Positions 9,508-17,185 of a DNA stretch of 64,000 bases are shown piece after piece. How positions within the stretch are numbered: the first letter of the stretch is position 1; each line of letters begins with the position of its first letter. Location: positions 3,165,001-3,229,000 of the forward strand of contig NC_009943.1 of the NCBI RefSeq assembly GCF_000018405.1, written 5' to 3'. The notes below the pieces were generated by a model. That model was given only the letters and a program-made list of their open reading frames with translations. It had not been told where the DNA came from and searched no databases. The DNA comes from Desulfosudis oleivorans Hxd3. GTDB taxonomy: Bacteria > Desulfobacterota > Desulfobacteria > Desulfobacterales > Desulfosudaceae. The translations under genes were made by a program, and so were the position numbers.

Positions 9508-10341
9508 CTATTTGGCGTTCGGGAAAAAGAGCTGCTTTCCCATCATTTTAAAATCCTGAACATACGCCTGGGCCGGTTTGTCCGCCAGCCATTTGGCGAA
9601 CGCCTCGGCACCGTCGCGGTTGATCTTCGGGCACCTTTCCGGGTTCAGCAGCACAACGCTGTACTGATTTTTCAGGCCGGGATCACCCTCCACCAGAATA
9701 ACCAGCGGTGGATTGTCCTGGTAGTCGGCACTGTACTTGATGTAGGTGCCCCGGTCGGTCATGGTATAACCGCTCCGCTCGGCGGCCACGTTGATGGTGG
9801 TCAGCATACCCTGGCCCACCTGCATGTACCAGGGAGCGCCGTCGGGAACCGTCAGGCCGGCATCGCTCCACAGGGAGAGCTCCTTCTTATGGGTGCCCGA
9901 GTCATCACCACGGCTGGCGAAAACCGCCTGTTTGGCGGTAATGGCGGCCAGGGCATCGGTCACGCTCTTTCCCTTGATCCCCGCCGGGTCCGCCTCAGGA
10001 CCGATAATCACAAAATCGTTAAACATCACCTCGGTCCGGCTGACGCCGTGACCGGCCTCGATAAAGGATTTTTCCGCGGCCGGCGCATGCACCAGCAATA
10101 CATCCACATCGCAGTTCTGCCCCATCTGCAGGGCCTTGCCCGTACCCACTGCCGTCCACTTCAGCTCGATACCGGTGTCCTTTTGAAACAGGGGCGCCAG
10201 GTAATCCAGCAGGCCGGTGTTATCCGTGCTGGTGGTGGTGGCCATCATCAGGGGCGCCTTGGCCTCTTCCGCGCTGCAGGGCAGCACTGCCGCCATACCG
10301 CAGATAAACAAAACCGTCAACAACGCCAATAACTTTTTCAT
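9508..10341 (-). CDS. tupA: Tungstate-binding periplasmic protein TupA
   Basis: 277 residues with a Sec signal peptide (MKKLLALLTVLFICGMAAVLPCSAEE). The mature N-terminus has the TupA hallmark TTTSTDNTGLLDYLAPLF, which holds the threonine/serine residues that bind the oxyanion. VFASRGDDSGTHKKEL is the second conserved TupA stretch, with the binding arginine. It captures tungstate in the periplasm for TupBC. It lies 33 bases after wtpC on the same strand. Confidence 0.95.
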   Translation of the reverse strand: MKKLLALLTVLFICGMAAVLPCSAEEAKAPLMMATTTSTDNTGLLDYLAPLFQKDTGIELKWTAVGTGKALQMGQNCDVDVLLVHAPAAEKSFIEAGHGVSRTEVMFNDFVIIGPEADPAGIKGKSVTDALAAITAKQAVFASRGDDSGTHKKELSLWSDAGLTVPDGAPWYMQVGQGMLTTINVAAERSGYTMTDRGTYIKYSADYQDNPPLVILVEGDPGLKNQYSVVLLNPERCPKINRDGAEAFAKWLADKPAQAYVQDFKMMGKQLFFPNAK

Positions 10342-10374
10342 CTTTCTTCTCCTTTGTTAATACGGTTCATGCAA

Positions 10375-11448
10375 TCAGGTGCCCGATGATATCGGGACCA
10401 CCGCTTCAGGCAATATTTCCATGCCAACCGTCCGGCCCGGCGCCGGATTGATGCGGGCAAAAGCTTCAAGCGACACGGCCGACCGCCACGGCAGGCCGCC
10501 TGCCTGAATCATGGCCTCCACATAGGGTCCCATGTGGGTGAGGCCCGTCACCCGGCCTGTCATTTGATTCACACCACCGGAACCGGTTGTGCCGTTTGTC
10601 AGTCGCACATTTTCACTGCGCACGGCCACGTGAGCGGCACTGGCCGGAGCCGGGGCCTCCATCATCAGCTCGCAGCCGCCCAGTATCGCCCGGTCACCGT
10701 CAAAGACGGCGGGAAATATGTTCCGCACACCGGTAAACCGGGCGACAAACACTGTGGACGGTTTTTGAAAAAGCCAGGCCACCGGGCCGGTCTGCTCAAT
10801 ACGGCCATCGTGCAGAACAGCCGCACGTTCGCCCAGAAACCGGGCCTCATCCACATCATGGGTCACCATCAGAAACGTGGTGCCGGTGGCGCGGCAAAGC
10901 GCCTTTAAAAGCTGCTGAAGATCCTCCCTGAATCCCGGATCCAGTGCCGACAGGGGTTCGTCAAGCAGGAGCACCGAAGGGTTGACGGCCAGGGCACGCA
11001 AAAGGGCAACCCGCTGTTTTTCGCCACCGCTCAGGGTGACAATGGAACGATTGGCCAGATGCGCAATACCCACCTGGGACATCAATTCATTAATCTGTTT
11101 CCGGGGCATTCGTACTTCCGGTTTCCGGTACCGTACGCCGTAGCAGATGTTCTCCATCACCGACAGATGGGGGAAAAGTGCATAATCCTGGTAGACAATA
11201 CCCACGGAACGGGCCTCAGGCGGCAGGCGGGTGACATTCTGCCCGTTGACATGAAGGGTTCCCGTGTTAATGGGCACCAGCCCGGCAAGGGCCTCCAGGG
11301 TCAGGGTCTTGCCGGCGCCGGTGGGCCCCAGCAACAGAAAAAACTCGCCGGGTTCAATGGAGAAACTGATGTGCTCCAGGCGGAAACCGGGCAATCGGAT
11401 CGACAGGTCGCACACCGCCACCCGGCCCTTCATGTCACGCTTTTCCAT
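10375..11448 (-). CDS. wtpC: Tungstate/molybdate ABC transporter ATP-binding protein WtpC
   Basis: 357 residues from the ATG at 11448, which has GGAAG at a good distance; an ATG at 11433 that overlaps the permease stop (ATGA) is the alternative. The longer open frame upstream is a shadow of wtpB. Walker A is LLGPTGAGKT, the signature LSGGEKQRVALLRAL and Walker B VLLLDEPLSALDP. The C-terminal 110 residues form a TOBE domain. It energises uptake with WtpB, whose gene it overlaps. Confidence 0.9.
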   Translation of the reverse strand: MEKRDMKGRVAVCDLSIRLPGFRLEHISFSIEPGEFFLLLGPTGAGKTLTLEALAGLVPINTGTLHVNGQNVTRLPPEARSVGIVYQDYALFPHLSVMENICYGVRYRKPEVRMPRKQINELMSQVGIAHLANRSIVTLSGGEKQRVALLRALAVNPSVLLLDEPLSALDPGFREDLQQLLKALCRATGTTFLMVTHDVDEARFLGERAAVLHDGRIEQTGPVAWLFQKPSTVFVARFTGVRNIFPAVFDGDRAILGGCELMMEAPAPASAAHVAVRSENVRLTNGTTGSGGVNQMTGRVTGLTHMGPYVEAMIQAGGLPWRSAVSLEAFARINPAPGRTVGMEILPEAVVPISSGT

Positions 11449-12245
11449 CGCTTCTTCCAGCCCCCGGTACGCATGCCCGCGGTATCCGGCCTGCGCCATG
11501 ACAGCAGCCGGAGCATCACGAACAGCAGCAGGCAGACCAGGATCAGCCAGACCGCTACCGGCTGGGAGTATTTCAGGCCATAGGCGGTAAACCGTTCGTA
11601 AATCAAAACCGGCGCGGTCATGGGATGATAGGCCACAATCACAATGGCGCCGAACTCGGAAATGGCACGGGCCGCGCAGAGAATCAGGCCCACCAGCATG
11701 GAACGCCATGCCAGGGGAAAGACCACCCGGGCAAAGGTCTGGCCCATGGAGGCGCCCAGGTTCCTGGAAACATGCTCCAGCCGGACGGGAATGGCTTCGA
11801 TCCCCGTTTTGACGGCATTGATATAAAAGGGCAGGCCCACAAAGGTCAGCACCGTCACAATGCCGACCGTGGACCCCATCACCCGGATACCCGCTTCCAT
11901 CAGCAGGCGGCCCAGCCAGTGTTCCCGCCCCACAATGCCCAGAAAGGCAATGCCGATCACCGGATGGGGAATCATGATGGGCAGATCCACGATGCTTTCC
12001 ACAAGCCGTTTGCCCGGAAAATCTTTCCGGGCCAGCACATAGGCAAACGGGGTGCCGAACAGAAAGGAAAGGGCACCGGCCCAGCCCGCGGTGTAAAGGC
12101 TCAGGCCGATGGCCCGTTGCACGGTTCTGTCGCCGATGGCCCCCAGCATGTTTTCCCAGGTCGGCTGCACCAGCATCTGCACCAGGGGAAGCACAATAAA
12201 GGCCGACACCAGCAGGCAGGAAAAAAGCGAGGCCCACACCAGCAC
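11430..12245 (-). CDS. wtpB: Tungstate/molybdate ABC transporter permease WtpB
   Basis: 271 residues from a GTG start. Five to six transmembrane helices are visible, with the EAA-type loop NLGASMGQTFARVVFPLAW. RKDFPGKRLVESIVDLPIMIPHPVIG is typical of ModB/WtpB permeases. It lies 31 bases after wtpA and overlaps wtpC. It forms the membrane channel of the WtpABC importer. Confidence 0.88.
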   Translation of the reverse strand: MLVWASLFSCLLVSAFIVLPLVQMLVQPTWENMLGAIGDRTVQRAIGLSLYTAGWAGALSFLFGTPFAYVLARKDFPGKRLVESIVDLPIMIPHPVIGIAFLGIVGREHWLGRLLMEAGIRVMGSTVGIVTVLTFVGLPFYINAVKTGIEAIPVRLEHVSRNLGASMGQTFARVVFPLAWRSMLVGLILCAARAISEFGAIVIVAYHPMTAPVLIYERFTAYGLKYSQPVAVWLILVCLLLFVMLRLLSWRRPDTAGMRTGGWKKRWKSVT

Positions 12246-12276
12246 GCTTCCGGGTCGGCCTTTTTCCGCGAATGTG

Positions 12277-13257
12277 CTAATTTTTGACCTCCACCCGGTG
12301 CTTCAGGCCCTTGGGAATCTTCTCATACATCTCCTGAGTGGGAACCCGGCAGGGAATAAAGGGCGGCTGCCCCATATCGGCCAGCACCTTCAACCCGCCC
12401 TGGGGGTCCAGCATGTAATCCAGGAACGCCAGGGCCGCCTCCGGGTTGGGCCCATCCTTGATCATGGTGATGCCGTAAGTGCAGGACTGGCAGGTCTGGG
12501 TCATGAAGGTGCCGGGCTTGTCGCCGGTTACCTGGACCTGGGCGCGTTTGTAAAAGTCATCATACTTATAATTGCCGAGATTGATATGGTCGTCCAGTTT
12601 GACATATTTAAGTTCGTGCTGCACCGCCACGGACAGGTACTCCCAGGCGTAATCCATGTTCCCGGTTTTCAGCAGGGCCACCAGTTCCACCGACTTGGGA
12701 CGCACATTGGCCTGGGGCCGGTTGGCGATCAACTTATCGTACAGGCCCGGCTGGTTGTAAAAAATTTCGGCCAGCTGCAGCACCATCAGGCTGCGATAGC
12801 CACAGGGGTCCAGGTTGGGATCGGAATGTCCCCACACCACCTCTTTTCGGGCCAGGATCTCGTACCAGTTGTCCGCGCTGATCTCACCGGCAAACTTGCT
12901 TTTGTCGGTATAACAAAGCACCAGCTGATTGGTTGCAAACCGCACATTCCAGTCCGCGTGATCCGGCACCAGCACCTTGTCGATCACGACAAAATCGGCG
13001 GATGCCATGATATCGGCCGGCTTGCCCACTTCGGAAATCATTCGGGCCATCTTGGTGCTGCCGCCCCCTTCCCTGAGGATATTCACCTTGGGATATTGCT
13101 GGACAAAGCCCTTGCCGATCTCCTCCAGCGGCACACTGAGGCTGCCGGCATGAAAAACAATCAAATCGCCGGAGGGCTCGGCAACTGCCCACTGAGAAAA
13201 AGCCACACAAACCAGAACGACCATTGCCAATTTTTTAATAAATCCGATAGCACCCAC
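12277..13257 (-). CDS. wtpA: Tungstate/molybdate-binding periplasmic protein WtpA
   Basis: 326 residues from a GTG start with AAGGAG six bases before it. The signal peptide ends around [11 protein letters not shown]. The mature protein begins [15 protein letters not shown], the WtpA/ModA-type oxyanion site, and continues [14 protein letters not shown] and [11 protein letters not shown], both characteristic of WtpA. The family binds tungstate and molybdate tightly and was first described in archaea. It is the first gene of the six-gene minus-strand transporter run and is divergent from the iron-sulfur protein gene at 13575. Confidence 0.92.
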   Translation of the reverse strand: MGAIGFIKKLAMVVLVCVAFSQWAVAEPSGDLIVFHAGSLSVPLEEIGKGFVQQYPKVNILREGGGSTKMARMISEVGKPADIMASADFVVIDKVLVPDHADWNVRFATNQLVLCYTDKSKFAGEISADNWYEILARKEVVWGHSDPNLDPCGYRSLMVLQLAEIFYNQPGLYDKLIANRPQANVRPKSVELVALLKTGNMDYAWEYLSVAVQHELKYVKLDDHINLGNYKYDDFYKRAQVQVTGDKPGTFMTQTCQSCTYGITMIKDGPNPEAALAFLDYMLDPQGGLKVLADMGQPPFIPCRVPTQEMYEKIPKGLKHRVEVKN

Positions 13258-13574
13258 ATTCTTCTCCTTTCGTCTGAAAATGCGTTTCCTGCATGTTGAT
13301 AATATATTTATGAAAGTATTTTTTTACTATAAATTGTTTGTTTATGTCAATATTTAGAAAAATTATAATTATTAATCCAAAAAATTACTTAAAATTACCT
13401 TTAATGCCATTATTCACTGTTGCAGTCCGAACCGATTTAAAAGTGTGACATCCTGCTGTTGTGCCTGTTGTGGCAAAGTTTCCATTTGACACTGTTTTAC
13501 AAAAAGTGTATATTGCCGACAATCGACTTTATGGAATGCTTCCATTTCCGGTACACCATAACCCAGGGGGGCCG
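13258..13574. promoter_or_regulatory. Divergent regulatory region between wtpA and the iron-sulfur protein gene
   Basis: 317 AT-rich bases without a gene. On the plus strand there is a near-consensus sigma-70 promoter (listed separately). On the minus strand a TTGACA (rc at 13345-13350) sits in a very AT-rich tract before wtpA, but no well-spaced -10 is clear. I could not find a ModE-type palindrome or a molybdenum-cofactor riboswitch by eye. Confidence 0.6.
13486..13514 (+). promoter_or_regulatory. Sigma-70 promoter of the iron-sulfur protein gene
   Basis: TTGACA at 13486-13491, a 17-base spacer and TATATT at 13509-13514. It lies about 60 bases before the ATG at 13575 and inside a longer in-frame extension of that gene, which argues that the upstream codons are not translated. 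Confidence 0.75.
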
Positions 13575-14753
13575 ATGAAAAACACGCTCAACCAGTTGAA
13601 AACCAAACTTGTAGACCTGTATCAATGGGAAAAACCCTACCGTGCCCTGCGCAGGCACTTAAACACCATGCCCGTGGGATTTCCCGCCACTTTTTCCGGA
13701 GTGGAGCGGCGCCTGCTCAAGGCCATGTTTACCATTGATGAGGCCAGGGTGGCCCTGCATATGGACTACCGGTTTGAATCAGCGGATATGATCTTTGAAA
13801 AGGTAAGGGACAACGATTTTTCAAAAGCGGACCTGGAAGCCCGGCTCTCTGCCATGGAGAAACGGGGCGCCATTTTTTCCATGGAAAAGGACGGGGTGAT
13901 GCACTACGCCCTGGTGCCTTTTGTCATCGGCATGTACGAGATGCAGGTGGCCCATATGACGCCCGGCTTCTACCTGGATACCCGGGAGTATATGACCAAA
14001 GCCTACGGTATCGAATACCTGACCACGGCCGTGCCCCAGATGCGGGTGATTCCCGTGGCAAAAAGCGTGACCCCGGAGCACAACATCGCCACCTATGATG
14101 AGATCCGCGCCATCATCGAAACCACCGACAGACAGATCGGCGTGGCTGAATGCATCTGCCGCAAGGCAAAGGACCTGCTGGCAGAGCCCTGCAAAAGGAC
14201 CGACCGCCGGGAGGTGTGCCTGGGACTTCGGGATTTTCATGACATGTATGCCCGCCACGGCTGGGGCCGGACCATCACCAAGGAGGAGGCCCTTGCCATT
14301 TTAGACCAGTCTGAAAAAGACGGCCTGGTGCTGCAGCCCTCTAACGAACAGGAGCCCCAGTTTGTCTGCGCCTGCTGCGGGTGCTGCTGCGGGGTCCTGG
14401 AGATGATGCGGATCATGTCCCGGCCCGCCGATTTTGCGGCCAGCAATTTTTACGCGGCACTGGACAACGATGCTTGCAACGGCTGCGGCGTGTGCGTCCG
14501 CCGGTGCCAGATGGGGGCCATTGAGGTAAAAGAGAAAAAAGCGCATCTGGATGTGGGCAAGTGCATCGGCTGCGGACTGTGCGTGACCACCTGCAAGACC
14601 GGCGCCATCCGGCTGGAGAAAAAAAGCTTTCAAACCGTGCCGCCGAAAACCACCGAGGACCTGATGGAGGCCATCATGGCCGGGAAAAAGGGGACGGCGG
14701 GCAGGCTGCTGGCCGCCGCCAAAGGGGCCATGGGCATAAAAAAGGCGCGTTAA
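13575..14753 (+). CDS. Iron-sulfur protein with two C-terminal [4Fe-4S] ferredoxin motifs
   Basis: 392 residues. The ATG at 13575 is chosen because GGGGG precedes it and the promoter lies just upstream. Residues 1-190 are a helical domain that resembles a winged-helix fold around FSKADLEARLSAMEKRGAIFS (my reading). Cysteines then come in four groups: CIC at 193-195, CKR..VC near 206-215, CACCGCCC at 265-272, and two ferredoxin motifs, CNGCGVCVRRC (from 301) and CIGCGLCVTTC. It is cytoplasmic, with no signal peptide. It may be an electron carrier or sensor; the substrate is unknown. A strong terminator follows. Confidence 0.82.
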   Translation: MKNTLNQLKTKLVDLYQWEKPYRALRRHLNTMPVGFPATFSGVERRLLKAMFTIDEARVALHMDYRFESADMIFEKVRDNDFSKADLEARLSAMEKRGAIFSMEKDGVMHYALVPFVIGMYEMQVAHMTPGFYLDTREYMTKAYGIEYLTTAVPQMRVIPVAKSVTPEHNIATYDEIRAIIETTDRQIGVAECICRKAKDLLAEPCKRTDRREVCLGLRDFHDMYARHGWGRTITKEEALAILDQSEKDGLVLQPSNEQEPQFVCACCGCCCGVLEMMRIMSRPADFAASNFYAALDNDACNGCGVCVRRCQMGAIEVKEKKAHLDVGKCIGCGLCVTTCKTGAIRLEKKSFQTVPPKTTEDLMEAIMAGKKGTAGRLLAAAKGAMGIKKAR

Positions 14754-14815
14754 CCCGGATAGTCCATGAAATATCCGTGTTAATGGAGCATGCCCCGGCG
14801 ACCGGACTGAAAATA

Positions 14816-14847
14816 AAAAAGGGGACGGTGCAAACCGTCCCCTTTTT
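14816..14847. terminator. Bidirectional hairpin terminator, also left edge of the accessory island
   Basis: 14-bp arms AAAAAGGGGACGGT and ACCGTCCCCTTTTT around a GCAA loop. It follows the iron-sulfur gene by about 60 bases. The same 32 bases, loop included, recur at 21180-21211 on the other side of the island. Confidence 0.85.
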
Positions 14848-14916
14848 GCGTGGTGCCGCACAGGTGAAACATGGGCCACATGCTGCCGGGGCCATCCCCG
14901 AAAGCGCCCCTTCCCT

Positions 14917-15200
14917 CATTGCGAGGAGCGAAGCGACGAAGCAATCTTTACCATTAAACATCGATCTTTCTTAAAGCATTTATCCACGTACTTTTCTTTA
15001 AAAGAAAAGTACCAAAAGAATCGCCCCGTGCAGCTTGGCCACGCCGCAGGCGTGGCTTTCCTCGCTCTAATAATTTTTCGGCGCGGGCAGGAACTCATCC
15101 CGCTTCGCGGGATTCAAACAGCCTGCCCGCTTTTCCCGAAAAATCATTCTCGCTTCGGCTGCGCTGCAATGGGGCATAAAACACCTGCCTGCCCATCTTT
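14917..15200 (+). repeat. Structured repeat R1, copy a
   Basis: About 284 bp, non-coding. It begins with the common palindromic motif CATTGCGAGGAGCGAAGCGA. Visible stems: GTACTTTTCTTT with AAAAGAAAAGTAC (14988-15012); GCCACGCC with GGCGTGGC (15038-15056); ATTTTTCGG with CCGAAAAAT (15073-15081/15136-15144); GCGGGCAGG with CCTGCCCGC (15083-15091/15122-15130); and an inner ATCCCGC/GCGGGAT hairpin (15097-15113). Copies are at 19223-19500 and, inverted, 38585-38800; a fragment is at 17103-17151. It ends about 50 bases before the hipBA operators. Confidence 0.85.
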
Positions 15201-15249
15201 ACAGCATAGGCACCTCTCCGTCATTCCATGAAATACAATCCATATTACC

Positions 15250-15394
15250 GGCAAAATATTGCTGCTTATAACAGCAAAAGTCGATAAAAGGCGATATTTT
15301 GCCGTTAATATTGATTTGCCATTGATTTTTATTTTTATCGGCAATATAATGCCTATAAATATTAAAAAATATATTTAATCAGCAATATAGTGCC
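15250..15394. promoter_or_regulatory. Array of four 14-bp operator-like palindromes upstream of hipBA
   Basis: GGCAAAATATTGCT (15250-15263), GGCGATATTTTGCC (15290-15303), GGCAATATAATGCC (15340-15353) and AGCAATATAGTGCC (15381-15394). Starts are 40, 50 and 41 bases apart, near multiples of a helical turn. The tract is very AT-rich and ends 33 bases before hipB. HipB-type proteins repress their own promoter, so these are likely HipB sites. Confidence 0.75.
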
Positions 15395-15427
15395 TTTAAA
15401 ATATATCGAATTAAAGGAGACGCTGCA

Positions 15428-15793
15428 ATGTCCTATAATATCGATTTTTCATTGGCGAATAGCCGTCAGATTGGAACTGCGCTTGGCGGGCGCATGGAGC
15501 AGATCAGGCTCTCGCGAAACCTGACACAGTCGCAACTCGCTCAGGATGCCGGCATATCCGTAAGAACGTTACGTAACCTTGAAAAAGGCGAAGGCGTTTC
15601 TTTGGACACGTTCATTCGCGTCCTGATCGCATTGGGCATCCAGCACAGCCTCGAAGTCCTTCTGCCTGATCCGTCTGTCAGGCCGGTTGAGCGGATCGGC
15701 CTGGGCAAAGAACGCCGGCGCGCACGCCCGGTCCGGAAAGAAGAAAAAACAGCGCAATGGTCATGGGGAGACGGAGGAACCAACGATGATTAG
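15428..15793 (+). CDS. hipB: HipB-like antitoxin, XRE-family DNA-binding protein
   Basis: 121 residues. A helix-turn-helix of the XRE/Cro type occupies about residues 22-75 (RLSRNLTQSQLAQDAGISVR followed by TLRNLEKGEG). The basic C-terminal tail (GKERRRARPVRKEEK) is disordered-looking and is where HipB proteins contact the toxin or carry degradation signals. AAAGGAGA precedes the ATG. It overlaps hipA by 8 bases, the usual antitoxin-first order, and is expected to repress through the upstream palindromes. Confidence 0.9.
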   Translation: MSYNIDFSLANSRQIGTALGGRMEQIRLSRNLTQSQLAQDAGISVRTLRNLEKGEGVSLDTFIRVLIALGIQHSLEVLLPDPSVRPVERIGLGKERRRARPVRKEEKTAQWSWGDGGTNDD

Positions 15794-17087
15794 CGATGCG
15801 CGGGTCATGCTCTGGGGATCAGATATTGGCGCCGTGACCTGGCTGGAAGACCGGGAAATCGGTGTATTTCAATTTGAGCCCGGTTTCCTGGAAAGTGGCA
15901 TTCAATTATCACCGTTGATGATGCCCCTTCGCGCTGCCCCGTATGAATTTCCGGCACTGGCCAGGCATACATTTAAAGGGCTCCCCGGATTGCTGGCGGA
16001 TTCTCTGCCCGATAAATTCGGAAATGCGATCATTGATGCATGGCTCGCTGAAACGGGCAGGAATGTGATGGATTTCCATGCCGTAGATCGCCTGTGTTAC
16101 ATCGGCAGGCGCGGTATGGGGGCGCTGGAATTTGAGCCGGCAATTCATGAACTGTCAACAGAACAGCAAAATCTCGAAGTGGACAAGCTGGTAGCACTGG
16201 TGAACAAGGTGCTGGATGAACGTGCTGCAATGGGGGGCGCATTTACGGGTGAGGATGACCGAAAAGTCATCGAAGACATTCTTCGCGTCGGGACCTCGGC
16301 AGGCGGCGCCCGGGCAAAAGCAATCCTGGCCTGGAATCCGCGGACCAATGAATTTTGCTCCGGCCAGGTCGATGTCGAAAAAGGCTTCGAGTACTGGCTG
16401 ATGAAATTTGACGGCATCGCCAACAATCGCGACAACGAACTCGCCGACCCGCAAGGCTACGGCAGAATCGAATATGCCTATTATTTGATGGCTGTCGATT
16501 GCGGCATCGAAATGACTGACTGCAGGCTTCACCACGAAGGGGGCCGAAGCCACTTTATGACCAGGCGTTTCGACCGCACCGGAAAAGGCGGCAAAGTCCA
16601 TATGCAGTCACTGGGGGCCATGGCCCACTACGACTATAAACAGCCGGCCCGATACGCATACGAGCAGGCCATTTACGTGATGAAACGGCTGAACCTTTCG
16701 CAAAAGGAACTCAATCAACAGGTGCTGCGGACGTTTTTTAATGTCATTGCCCGCAACCAGGATGATCATGTGAAAAACATCGCTTTTCTGATGGACCGGC
16801 AGGGCCGGTGGCGGCTTTCCCCGGCTTTTGATGTCTGCTATTCCTATAATCCGACCGGCGATTGGACAAACCGGCATCAGATGAGCGTCAACGGCAAGCG
16901 GGATAAATTTGTGCGGGACGATTTAATTGCCTTTGCCGGTGTTGCCGGCATCAAGAAGAAGAAGGCAAACGAGATGATTGACCATGTCCTGGACAGTGTC
17001 AGGAAATGGCCGGAGTTTGCGGAACAGGCGGAACTCAGCAAAGAGCGTATGGTAAAAATTAAAAACAGCCACAGGCTGACCTTATAG
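15786..17087 (+). CDS. hipA: HipA-like serine/threonine kinase toxin
   Basis: 433 residues from the ATG overlapping the hipB stop, the normal HipA length. The glycine-rich loop GTSAGGARAKAI, the substrate-loop region HFMTRRFDR, the catalytic motif NQDDHVKNIAF and the metal-binding LSPAFDVCYS are all intact, so an active kinase is expected. In E. coli HipA phosphorylates glutamyl-tRNA synthetase and causes growth arrest; the target here is unknown. A fragment of repeat R1 begins 15 bases after the stop. Confidence 0.93.
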   Translation: MISDARVMLWGSDIGAVTWLEDREIGVFQFEPGFLESGIQLSPLMMPLRAAPYEFPALARHTFKGLPGLLADSLPDKFGNAIIDAWLAETGRNVMDFHAVDRLCYIGRRGMGALEFEPAIHELSTEQQNLEVDKLVALVNKVLDERAAMGGAFTGEDDRKVIEDILRVGTSAGGARAKAILAWNPRTNEFCSGQVDVEKGFEYWLMKFDGIANNRDNELADPQGYGRIEYAYYLMAVDCGIEMTDCRLHHEGGRSHFMTRRFDRTGKGGKVHMQSLGAMAHYDYKQPARYAYEQAIYVMKRLNLSQKELNQQVLRTFFNVIARNQDDHVKNIAFLMDRQGRWRLSPAFDVCYSYNPTGDWTNRHQMSVNGKRDKFVRDDLIAFAGVAGIKKKKANEMIDHVLDSVRKWPEFAEQAELSKERMVKIKNSHRLTL

Positions 17088-17102
17088 AAAGCGGCGGTGT
17101 TT

Positions 17103-17151
17103 GCCCGCTTTTCCCGAAAAATCATTCTCGCTCGGCTGCGCTGCAATGGGC
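17103..17151 (+). repeat. Repeat R1, 3'-half fragment (copy d)
   Basis: GCCCGCTTTTCCCGAAAAAT and the following CATTCTCGCTCGGCTGCGCTGCAATGGG stretch match the 3' half of R1 copies a and b. The 5' half is missing. It lies just after hipA, so hipBA is bracketed by a full R1 and an R1 fragment in the same orientation. Confidence 0.75.
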
Positions 17152-17185
17152 ACACGGACCACACACGTCATGATTTATAATTTAT

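Noticed and set aside
10375-12237. A single 620-residue permease-ATPase fusion
   Set aside because: The first 260 residues are an off-frame reading of wtpB. The ATPase has its own ATG with a ribosome-binding site at 11448.
13258-13480. Molybdenum-cofactor riboswitch upstream of wtpA
   Set aside because: The region is simple AT-rich sequence without the multi-stem layout of that RNA.
13461-13574. N-terminal extension of the iron-sulfur protein
   Set aside because: It contains the TTGACA/TATATT promoter, and a good ribosome-binding site precedes the ATG at 13575.
14917-15200. R1 as a CRISPR array or tRNA cluster
   Set aside because: No regular short repeats with unique spacers and no cloverleaf. 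The stems are nested and each occurs once per copy.
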